Source: Daphnia carinata (taxonomy: Eukaryota; Arthropoda; Branchiopoda; Diplostraca; Daphniidae). Taken from it: a stretch of 64,000 bases of DNA. The notes below the pieces were generated by a model. That model worked only from the letters and a program-made list of their open reading frames with translations, was not told the DNA's origin and did no database searches. How positions within the stretch are numbered: the stretch's first letter is position 1; each line of letters starts with the position of its first letter. Positions 11,166 through 20,092 of the stretch are shown here, piece after piece. The translations under genes and the position numbers were made by a program. The DNA is taken from contig NC_081333.1 of the NCBI RefSeq assembly GCF_022539665.2, positions 5,826,971-5,890,970 of the forward strand, read 5' to 3'.

Positions 11166-12210
11166 AAAGCAATGAAGAATGGGGCATGGCATCACCATCT
11201 TCATTTGGTCCCAGGAGTAGTATCTTTGCCTTCTTTGCCGATTCGGGAGCAACCAGACACATGTCAGATCAAAAAAGTTTTTTCTCAACTATTACACCAA
11301 CTGAAGAAGGAAAATGGTCTGTGTCAGGTAAACGACATCCTAAACACACGATGTCTAAGTGGATGATTTTTTTTATTTTTTCTTTCTCTCTTTCACAAGG
11401 CATTGGCGATACAAAACTAAACGTACTGGGGAAAGGAGACATCAACGTAACCATAGAATTGGCCTAAACAATAACGCATTCAACTGTGAAAGACGCACTA
11501 TACGTCCCAGAACTAGGAACAAACCTTTTTTCAATAGGCGTAGCTGCCAATAACGGAATAGGAGCACAATTTCGTGGAAAAAAGGTACAATCGAACACAA
11601 CAAACAGAAATCAGCAATAGGCCCCAACTTAACAGAAAATCAAGCAATTCCTATTGGGTTATGCAGGATCTGCGAACTAGCCAAATTCCATCGCCAGCCA
11701 AGAAATCCAGCAAAGCAGACGGTTATGACAACCCAGATTGGCAACTTGATACACACGGACGTCTGGACGCCATCTAATACAACAAGCATCGGGGAAACAA
11801 GATATTCCGTACTATTCAAGGATAATTTCACCGGACACCTAACTGTCTACTTCATGAAGCTAAAATCTGAAGTGCCTGCCCTTTTTCGTCTTTACGAAGC
11901 AATGGTAAGGAATCAAACTGAAATCAAAATCCGCGTACTGCGTAGTGATTGCGGTGGAGAATACTTTGGAAACGAATTAAGAAAATATCTTGCGGAAAAA
12001 GAGATTAGACACGAAAGCAGCGCCCCGTACAACCAATCTCAAAATGGTGTTTCAGAAAGGACCAACCGTACATTACTCAATTCAGCCCGAAGCATTTTAA
12101 TCTCAAGTGGACTTCAGCCAGAACTATGGGCAGAAGCAATATCGTATTCTACCTATATTCACAATCGTGTTCTATCTCGTACTAGAAAAATGACACGTCA
12201 TGAAGCATGA
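11162..12210 (+). pseudogene. pol: Copia protease and integrase (broken)
   Basis: The protease motif FADSGATRHMSDQ lies at about 11237-11275. The integrase core at 11725-12210 has HTDVW (first Asp, near 11752), RSDCGGEYFGNEL (second Asp, near 11943) and NGVSERTNRTLL (Glu, near 12045-12080), so the DDE triad is complete in this fragment. Frame changes near 11330-11720 separate protease from integrase, and a stop follows at 12210. Confidence 0.88.
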
Positions 12211-13000
12211 ACTAAAAAGAAACCAAACCTTTCTAACTTGCGGATTTTCGGCTCCAAAACCTTTGTACGTGTTCCAAACAGCAGGAAACTTGATGCAAAA
12301 AGCCAAGAAGGAGTCTTTCTAGGACGAAGCCATACACAAAATGCTGCCCGCATCCTTATCCTTGCCACCAGAAAAGTCATCACAAGCAATGATTTCAAGG
12401 TAGATGAACAAATAATCTGCAGCAACCTGAATGAAAAATCTCTCTTCTTCAATAATGGAACAGTCTTGGATCAACGAAATCTTTCTTTTCATGCCCCCTC
12501 CCAACACAGCTGAAACAAATGATATTCAAGAAGCAGAAAACAATGAAAGCGAAACTCCACAAGCAGAACCGATGGAAGTCAACAAAGACCACAACAACAT
12601 TCAGCAAGTTGAATAAAATCAACAAGAAGCTACGATTCAGAATAGCATCGAGGCTGAAATAGAGATTCCTTCCATTGAACCACAAGAGCGCCGCAGGTCA
12701 GCTCGTGAACCAGCCTACACTGAACGCTAAAATGCCTACAGACAAACATTAGCCAAACAAGGTCCATATGTATTCTTTCTGTCAACCATTTCCTTTTTCT
12801 CTCATCTTATTTTTTTTTTCTTTATTTTTTTCCCCTAATATTCACGCTAGCTAGAGACAAAACAAAAAAAAGAGGAGGATAATCACATAAAAAAAACATT
12901 TTTTTGAAAAATATTTACTTATTATTATTTTTTTTTCTCTTTCTTAGCATTTTCCTTTGCTTTGCCCGCTCAAATGACAATTTCAAATACAGTCCAGCAA
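12211..13000 (+). pseudogene. Copia integrase/RT linker with low-complexity T- and A-rich tract
   Basis: Segment 12238-12440 continues the integrase C-terminal region (RIFGSKTFVRVPNSRK and EGVFLGRS motifs of copia). It is followed by an acidic linker to about 12720. Segment 12775-12960 is T- and A-rich with homopolymer runs and no coding sense. It looks like an inserted or expanded simple-sequence tract, because copia coding resumes at about 13000. Confidence 0.6.
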
Positions 13001-14561
13001 CAGCAATCCCAAGAACCGACAAGCTACTCAGAAGCAATTACATGCACTGAATCCCACAATTGGATCCCTGCTATCTTCAACGAATAGGACTCTCTAATTC
13101 AAAACAAAACCTGGGAGCTCTGCGAACTACCTGAGGGGAGACATGCCATCAAAGGGAAATGGGTCCTAAAATACAAGCCAGGATACAAGGAAACACCAGC
13201 AAGATTCAAAGCACGCTATGTGGCATGTGGGTTCTCTCAAATTTAAGGAATAGATTACCTAAAGACCTATGCACCAGTCGTTAAATACCACTCGCTCCGG
13301 ACAATACTAGCCATAGCAGCCGCAAAAGACTTGGATATGATGCAGTTAGATATCAAAACGGCGTTCTTAAATGGTGACTTAGATGAAGAAATTTACATGA
13401 TCCAACCTGAAGGCTTTGTTATCCAAGGAAGAGAAAAGGACGTATGCCGTTTAAAAAAAAAGCCTGTACGGACTCAGACAAGCCTCACACGCTGGGTGCA
13501 AAAAATTTAATGAATTCCTGTTATTTTTCAGATCATCAGAAGCAAAGCGGATGCATGTGTCTATTTTCGCCACAACCAACCAAGTGAAAAAAACCAAGAG
13601 TTTACGGTCTTCATTTGTTACGTAGACGACGGAATCATACTAGCATTTCTAGCAATATTCTCACAGTTCTCACAGACATACTGGATCACCTTGGAAAAAA
13701 ATGTGAGATAAGATCAATGCCAGCAAACCGGTTTGTTGGAATAGATATAACCAGAGATCGCACTAACCGAACAATTCATTTATCTCAATCTGAGTACATC
13801 AAACAAATACTTAAAAAATTTTAGATGTCAAACTGTAATCCTCTCACAATTCCAGCGGACCCTTGTTGCAAACTTACACCCGGAATGTGTCCACGAAACG
13901 AAGAGGAAACAGCATCAATGTCCAATATACCCTACAGAGAGTTAGTTGGATCCCTTACACATCTCTCGCATATACCACACGCCCTGACATCACACAAGCT
14001 CTTGGACAAGTTGCCCAATACGTTCAAAAGCCTGGAAAAGAACACTGGAAAGCAGCCAAAAGAATTCTAGCGTATCTCAAGTAAACAGTGAACCTTGGAA
14101 TCCGATTTGGTGGGGGAAGTAATCTACTAGTCGGATACTGTGATTCCGACAACGCAGATAAGTTAGAGAATCGTCGGTCAACCTCGGGCTCGATATTTAT
14201 TTTCCTAGGAGGACCTATTTCATGCTTCAGTCGACGTCAAACGTGTGTACCTTTATCTACAACTTAAGCAGAATTCATGGCAGCGGCAGAAACTACAAAA
14301 GAAGCCATATGGCTCCAACGACTGTTAATGGAGCTGGGGTGGCTAGAAAGAACCACAGAACTAAGATGCGACAATCAAGGAGCAATCGCGCTAATAAAAA
14401 ATCCCGTATTCCATCAACGCACAAAACACATGGATCTGAGATTCTTCTTCATCAGGGATGCAGAAGAACAAAAGAAAATCAACATCTCCTATATTAATAC
14501 CAATGAGCAATTAGCAGATATCTTTACCAAAGCGCTAGCTTATCCTAGGTTCAGTAGTTGA
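13001..14561 (+). pseudogene. pol: Copia reverse transcriptase and RNase H (broken)
   Basis: RT motifs are visible: KGKWVLKYKPG near 13155, MQLDIKTAFLNGDLDEEIYM near 13339-13398, and the catalytic CYVDDGIIL with YVDD at 13619-13630. RNase H motifs follow: LVGYCDSDNAD near 14132-14165, MAAAETTKEAIWLQRLL near 14277-14330, LRCDNQGAIAL near 14360-14395, and the copia C-terminus QLADIFTKAL near 14508-14540. In-frame stops (for example near 13088, 13243, 13824 and 14270) and frameshifts make it inactive. Confidence 0.9.
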
Positions 14562-14604
14562 ACATTGTGGAAATTCCACAATAGATGCTCATAATGAGAG
14601 GAGG

Positions 14605-14873
14605 TGTTGAAGTATCATTATAAGCATGTTACGGAAACCTAGTTAGGTTGCTGAACCATCTTGTATTGTTTATCCCTAACCTTCGGTTGTTCTCTTCATG
14701 GGTAGATATCGCCTTACGGCTCTCTCTACTCTTTCAAACTCCGTATGTAAAGGTACTCTGTCCTAACACAGTTTGAATGTTATAATCTGATTATTCTTTC
14801 CATTTGGATATCAAATAGAGATTTAGTGTAACTTATACAAACGGTACTGAATAAACTATCACTTATTCCAACA
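14605..14873 (+). mobile_element. 3' LTR of the copia element
   Basis: It is 269 bases long, begins TGTTGAAG directly after the purine tract GAGAGGAGG (14596-14604), and ends TTCCAACA, giving imperfect terminal inverted repeats. The target duplication CAAAC follows. It shares two blocks with the shorter 5' LTR at 9881. The extra block here (AAACCTAGTTAGG..CATGGGTAGATA) is absent there. Confidence 0.9.
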
Positions 14874-16149
14874 CAAACAGTATCAAATATACATATATTC
14901 AATGTGAATCAAGTGTGATACTGTGAGTTTGAATATGTACATTCAAAGAGAATCAAATATACGTGTATTCAATGTGAATATAGTGTGATACAGTGAGTTT
15001 CAATATCTACATTCAAACAGCATCAAATATACGTGTATTCAATGTGAATATAGTGTAATACAGTGTGGTTCAATATCTAGATTCAAAGAGCATCAAATAT
15101 ATGTGTATTCAATGTGAATATAGTGTGATACAATGAGTTTCAATATCTACTTTCTAATACCATCAAATATACGTGTATTCAACGCAAATATAGTGTTATT
15201 GAATCAGTTTTAATACCTACTTTCAAACAGTATCAAATATACGTGGTTTCAGTGTGAATATAGTGTGATACAGTGAGTTTCAATATCTCCATTCAAACAG
15301 CATAAAACATACGGGTATCCATTGTAAATATAGTGTAATAGAATGAGTTTCATGATCTACATTCAAACAATATCAAATATACGTGAATTTAATGTGAATA
15401 TAGTGTGATACATTGAGTTTCAATATCTACATTCAAACAGCATCAAATGTACGTGAATTCAAAGTAAATATTGTGTTTTAGAATCAGTTTCATGAGCTTC
15501 ATTGAAATAGTATCAAATATACGTGTATTCACTGTGAATATAGTTTGATACAGTGAGTATCAATATCTACATTCAAACAGCATCAAATATACGAGTATTC
15601 AATGGGAATATAGTGTTTTATAGAATCATTTTCATGATCTAGATTCAAAATGTATGGAATATACGTGTATTCAATGTGAATATAGTGTGATACAGTGAGT
15701 TTAAATATCTAGATTCAAACAGCATAAAACATACGTGTATCCCATGTAAATATAGTGTTATAGAATCAGTTTCATGATCTGCATTGAAGCAGTATCAAAT
15801 ATACGTGTATTAAATATGAATATAGTGTGAAACAGTGAGTTTCAATAGCTACATTCTAATAGCATCAAATATACGTGTATTCAACGTGAATATAGGGCTT
15901 TGGAATCAGTTTTAATACCTACATTCAAACAGTATCAAATATACCGGTTTTCAATGTGAATATAGTGTGATACAGTGAGTTTCAATATCTAAATTCAAAC
16001 AGCATCAAATATACGTGTATTCAATGTGAATATAGTGTTACAGAGTCAGTTTCATGAACTACATTTAAACGGTATCAAATATCCGTGTATTCAATGTGAA
16101 TATAGTGAGATACAGTGAGTTTCAATATCTACATACAAACCGCATCAAA
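14874..16149 (+). repeat. 70-bp satellite array, right part (about 18 monomers, two alternating types)
   Basis: This continues the array interrupted by the copia element. Two monomer types tend to alternate: one reads GTGTGATACAGTGAGTTTCAATATCT, the other GTGTTATAGAATCAGTTTCATGATCT, in the corresponding place. This suggests a dimeric, about 140-base, higher-order repeat. Monomers here are more diverged than in the left part. Confidence 0.93.
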
Positions 16150-16173
16150 TTAGGTTAGGTTAGGTTAGGTTAG
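16150..16173 (+). repeat. Interstitial telomeric repeat (TTAGG)n, 4.8 copies
   Basis: Four perfect TTAGG units plus TTAG follow the satellite word CGCATCAAA with no spacer. TTAGG is the telomere repeat of most insects and crustaceans. After it, the satellite continues in the opposite orientation. Confidence 0.9.
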
Positions 16174-16180
16174 TTGGATC

Positions 16181-16290
16181 GAATACACGTATATTCAATG
16201 CTGTTTGAATGTAGTTATTGAAACTCACTCTATCATACTATATTCACATTGAATGCACCTATATTTGATGCTGTAGGAATGTAGATCATG
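16181..16290 (-). repeat. Inverted 70-bp satellite monomers (about 1.5)
   Basis: GAATACACGTATATTCAATGC, GAATGTAGTTATTGAAACTC and CACATTGAATGCACC are reverse complements of the satellite words to the left. The array therefore flips across the telomeric repeat, then ends near 16290. Confidence 0.85.
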
Positions 16291-16670
16291 AAACGTTGAC
16301 CTCAAAAATAGTTTTGACTTGGATTCTAAGCATTCTGATTGTCTGTATCATTCACGTCAGTAATTCGCTTGACCGAGTCACGTGATCCATGGTTTTTGTT
16401 TATATCATTTTGATTTTTACCAATTAGGTATGTCTTACTAAAAGAAATTTTTTCCTAAATTAAGAATTCTTAAGCATCAAGTGCTGTTTTTATTATTGAA
16501 AGCTACTACATTAACCCTTTACATGTCTATTTTACGATTATCAGATTAATGTTTTGCCCTGAATGACCGGTATGCTTGATATAGCGAGCTGTCAAAATCT
16601 TAATTTGTTCGTTTTAATTGAAAAATGAGTTATAATTTCAATAATGCTTTTAACGGTAATTAGTTTTTTT
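16291..16670. other. AT-rich spacer, no gene seen
   Basis: It contains GAGTCACGTGATCC at about 16375-16388, an E-box-like palindrome, followed by AT-rich sequence. A similar segment, GGGTCATGTGATCC, occurs at about 27095 upstream of the KDZ-like gene. No ORF or known repeat is recognised. Confidence 0.4.
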
Positions 16671-17630
16671 GGTAGCCGGTGAAATAGGACTGAAACGAAA
16701 TAGGACTGGAGAAATAGGACTGAAAATTTCCAGTCCTATTTCTACCGGAGAAATAGGACTGGGAGAAATAGGACTGACTTTTAAAACTTTTAGGACAGTT
16801 CTATTTCTCCATGGCATCAGTCCTATTTCTTCTCGGCATCAGTCCTATTTCTCCCTAGAAATACTTCTATTTCATTTACCTTGTTCCACGCGGAAGGATG
16901 AGCCTCCAATCCGGTAGGCAATGTACTACGTAAGAGCGGCGGCTTATATCCATTTCCCTTTTTAAAAAACCGATGGTGTTAACTCATTAGATAAATGGTT
17001 CACAAAACTTTTTTCTCTTATCCTATTTTAATTTAAATTACAGGAGAACATGAACTATATTGTATTGAATAGATTTCATTTAACAAACCACTATTAGACA
17101 TACTACAGAAATATTTATTACTTATATCGCACATTATGTGGTCATAACCAACTTTTCCAATTGAACTAATGTTTTACTGTTTCATACGTCTTTCGTTATA
17201 TACAGCTCTTACATATTCTGATTTTGCTCTAATAATATTTTATTAAATAAACTCTATTAGATTGAAAATAATTCATGTTCCCCGCCAATTAATATTAAAA
17301 AAAGGATAAGAGATAAAACATTTGTGAACCATTTAAATAATGCGTAAACGCCATCGGTTTTTGAAAAAGAGAAATGGATATAAGCCGGCGCTATTACGCA
17401 ATACGTTGCCTACCGGATTGGAGGCTCATCGTTCCCCTTGGAACATGGTAAATGAAATAGAACTATTTCTAAGGAGAAATAGGACTGATGCCGAGGAGAA
17501 ATAGGACTGATGCCATGGAGAAATAGGACTGTCCTAAAAGTTTTTAAAAGTCAGTCCTATTTCTCCCAGTCCTATTTCTCCCAGTCCTATTTCTCCAGTC
17601 CTATTTCGTTTCAGTCCTATTTCACCGCCA
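16671..17630. mobile_element. Foldback-type element with about 350-base inverted arms built of a 15-bp word
   Basis: The left arm (16671 to about 17035) and right arm (about 17282-17630) are inverted copies of each other and flank a unique AT-rich centre of about 250 bases. The outer part of each arm is a tandem of GGAGAAATAGGACTG-like words in both orientations. The inner part (GCCTCCAATCCGGTAGGCAA and the ATGGATATAAGCCGGC-like stretch) is non-repetitive. The ends read GGTAGCCGGTGAAATAGG on the left and CCTATTTCACCGCC on the right. No transposase is encoded, so it would be non-autonomous. No clear target duplication is seen. Confidence 0.8.
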
Positions 17631-17675
17631 ATCGTTTTTTTAATTTGTCAAATTTTTCATTGATCTTATGTGTAG

Positions 17676-18348
17676 TGTAACAAAGCCAAATAGACATCTT
17701 CAACATATACTTCTTCTTCACATCTTTATTAATCATCAAGGGTGAACATATTAATTGCACCACAACATACGCAGCGCGGGTGACCTAGATGAACACCTGC
17801 TAGCTAGATGACGCATCCATGTGTCATCAGCATCACGCCACTTATAAAACATTTTGATTGGCGGCACGGGCGACGCCCATCATTACACGCCCATCATCAC
17901 GTCATTTTAAACATCTTTGATTGGTGGCAAATACTCGAACAGCAACTCACCAATTTGCCAATATGCAAAGTTTCCTGATGAACCCGGAATCTGAAGAAAG
18001 TCAGTCTCCGACGTGTGTACGACTTCAACAGTCGGTTTCAAATCATCTGGAGCCTCCCTTAATTGACCGCCGAATTGTGTTACATTTTTTGTCTTACACT
18101 TGTTTTGTTCTCGTGTTCAACTCGTGCTACCACGGTAAGCTTATATTACAATCATCTCCCTTCACTTCTAGTTTCCCTATTGTATCGCAAGACGATTCTT
18201 ATATTCTTTATTAAAATTTCCTTTGTATTCTAATACCTAGCTTAGGAAAATATATTCATCATTGTGGGTAAAACGCCTCTGAGTTCAGTATATTTTTATT
18301 GTCTTAATTCCGTAAAGTCAGTCTTCCCATACGGGAAGATGCTTTACA
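17676..18348 (+). mobile_element. Solo LTR of a gypsy-type element (target duplication GTAG)
   Basis: The 673-base unit starts TGTAACAAAGCC and ends GATGCTTTACA. The 4-base GTAG directly flanks it on both sides (17672-17675 and 18349-18352). It is homologous along its length to the inverted unit at 60746-61480, sharing for example the TTGTGGGTAAAACGCC and GTAAAGTCAGTCTTCCCA blocks. No internal coding sequence remains, as expected after LTR-LTR recombination. The small ORF at 17921-18214 lies inside it and is not a gene. Confidence 0.88.
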
Positions 18349-18540
18349 GTAGCTTATTTGTAATTGATATATTTTATTGACTGTGAAACAGCAGGAACGG
18401 AATGTAATATTCCGTTTTATTTTTCCATTTCTTCACTACAGAAAATATTTGACTTAATTTTATATGATGAGTTATACCAAGGAGTATCATTCAAGCAGTT
18501 TTTTTTAATAACGATAAATATTCTGTTCTAAAAGGATCAT

Positions 18541-18915
18541 TGTTACAGACTCTCGTGCAAGAGTTGTAACAGAGAGAATGAGGGATGAGTGGTGATAAGG
18601 ATGAAATGAAGATGACGATGATATAAAACAAAGTACTGCTTTATTTCAGGGCTGAGGGAAACAAAAAACGTCGCGCTTGATGCGAAATACGGGGACACAA
18701 ACTGAGTGCAACTTAAATTTGGATGGGGACAAAACGAGACAAGAAACGAGAAAACAAAAGTGACTGTCTGGGTCGACAAAGAATACGATACTACCCTTTT
18801 CCCATGGAAAGGGGTAAAAAGACAACAACAAAACCAAAAAAAAAAAGGGCACCCGATACTAATCAGGCCCGTGCCCCCTACAGCCCTGCCCGCGAGGGCA
18901 GCACCGTAGGTGACA
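18541..18915 (-). mobile_element. 3' LTR of the BEL/Pao element
   Basis: In sense orientation it starts TGTCACCTACGG at 18915 and ends CTGTAACA at 18541. An AATAAA polyadenylation signal lies in sense orientation near 18640-18645. ORFs called within it in either strand (for example 18543-18992) are not genes. Confidence 0.93.
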
Positions 18916-19010
18916 GCGGGACCTGTTGCATCTGTTACAACATGTGCAAACAAACAAACATAAAACATACTTCTAAACGTACAACACACCACCGAATATA
19001 ACCATCAATT

Positions 19011-19703
19011 TTAGTGGCTGGGAAGATCTTTGTAAGTCTTCTTTGTGCCACACAGGATCTGGTGATGATCTCGGGTGTGGCACAACCCGCACTGACGAGG
19101 ATGGGGACAATCGGGGAGCCTCACGTGCCCCGCTACGGCCGTCGGGACGAAACACCCGAAACACCTCCGTTGCCCGAAGAGAAGCTCCAGTTTCTCTTGA
19201 TTGGTGAGGAGCATAAACTCCTCACATTCTGCGATCTTCTTTTTGCACGACGTCGCTCCCGAGACGTGGCACTTAAGAAAACACATGATGTTGGGAGTGT
19301 GTACCGGAACTATATACGTAGGGCGTTCCGGGGTGACGAGCAGCGTGGGCGGAAGAGTTTCGGTCGCCTTTTCACGTTCTTTACGCAGGAGGGACCCGAC
19401 GTACCCGCTTAACAGGGCTTCTCGCTCAGTTTTGAAGTGCACGTGCACGTTTACTAGGTCCTTCTGACGTTCGTCGTGTTCCTTGTCAAGGCGAACAATC
19501 GCACTTTGATACAAGTACACTTTCTCCACTGCTTCCTTTTTTGCTATTAAAATTCCGTCAATGAGTTCCGTGAGGTTGGCCACGCACTCTTGTTCGCGTT
19601 CCCTGCTTACTTTCAGTTTTTCCTTCACGGATGCGGATGATGGAGGCGGATATTCTGCCATGGTAATCACGTTGGGTGTGAGTTCACTGGTGGTAAGTTT
19701 CAC
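19011..19703 (-). CDS. Second ORF of the BEL element: coiled-coil plus Gag-like zinc-knuckle protein
   Basis: The 230-residue protein has a charged, probably coiled-coil N-terminal half (about residues 25-115, with runs such as KEAVEKVYLYQSAIVRLDKE). The C-terminal half is rich in Cys/His (about residues 138-222): CFLKC, then RRCFGCFV near residue 180, PDCPHP, CGLCHTRDHHQILC. The spacing parallels the Gag zinc region of the same element's polyprotein (RCLLCL, KECP, NRHHTLLH). This suggests a duplicated or diverged Gag nucleocapsid-like module. It lies about 390 bases downstream of the pol stop and about 95 bases before the 3' LTR, where an envelope would sit in enveloped relatives. No signal peptide or membrane segment is seen. 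Function is unknown; nucleic-acid binding is inferred. Confidence 0.75.
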   Translation of the reverse strand: MKLTTSELTPNVITMAEYPPPSSASVKEKLKVSREREQECVANLTELIDGILIAKKEAVEKVYLYQSAIVRLDKEHDERQKDLVNVHVHFKTEREALLSGYVGSLLRKEREKATETLPPTLLVTPERPTYIVPVHTPNIMCFLKCHVSGATSCKKKIAECEEFMLLTNQEKLELLFGQRRCFGCFVPTAVAGHVRLPDCPHPRQCGLCHTRDHHQILCGTKKTYKDLPSH

Positions 19704-20092
19704 TATGACGAAGTTAGGTCGATTAAAGGCTGTCTGCTAGCAGATTTGGCTAAATGGTTTCCAAATTTCCCTTTGGTGTTGCTAAACAGCAAGCGACCTA
19801 ACTTTGCCCTTTGCCCTATATTTGAACTTAAATATAGGTGGCGTTGAGCTTCGTGAATCCCCCACCAGGTTTAGAGTTGCGATTGTCTTACGTTGTTTAC
19901 AGTTGAGTTTACCATTGTGATTTTACTTGTTAAATTTACATTTTTGTTTTTACAAGGGAAGCTACTAATTATAGATAGTATTTACATTTTACAACACCTT
20001 TTGCCTGTACAATTTTGGTTGTATAAGGGGAGCTACTAATTGTAGCTCCATTACAATTCAGTATTTACATTTTACCATACTGAAGTTGAATT
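19704..20092 (-). other. Spacer between BEL pol and the second ORF
   Basis: It contains two similar short blocks (GGGAAGCTACTAATTATAG near 19958 and GGGGAGCTACTAATTGTAG near 20028) and no ORF. Any splice acceptor or internal promoter for the downstream ORF would be expected here, but none is certain. Confidence 0.5.

Larger units (their letters stand above)
9881..14873 (+). mobile_element. Ty1/copia element inserted in the satellite array
   Basis: The element starts TGTTGAAATATC and ends TTCCAACA. It is flanked by the 5-base duplication CAAAC (9876-9880 and 14874-14878). The satellite reads continuously across the site when the element is removed. Gag, protease, integrase, RT and RNase H follow in copia order. 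Many stops and frameshifts show that it is dead. Confidence 0.92.

Noticed and set aside
9361-16149. CRISPR array suggested by regular spacing
   Set aside because: The whole 70-base unit repeats with no unique spacers, and the genome is eukaryotic. It is a satellite.
16150-16173. Chromosome end
   Set aside because: Only 4.8 telomeric units are present, and ordinary repeat sequence continues for 48 kb beyond.
17921-18214. 97-codon + strand ORF
   Set aside because: It lies wholly within the solo LTR and is not conserved as an ORF in the related LTR at 60746-61480.
18543-18992. 149-codon - strand ORF, and a similar one at 26517-26903
   Set aside because: Both lie in the two LTRs of the BEL element and are the same non-coding sequence read twice.
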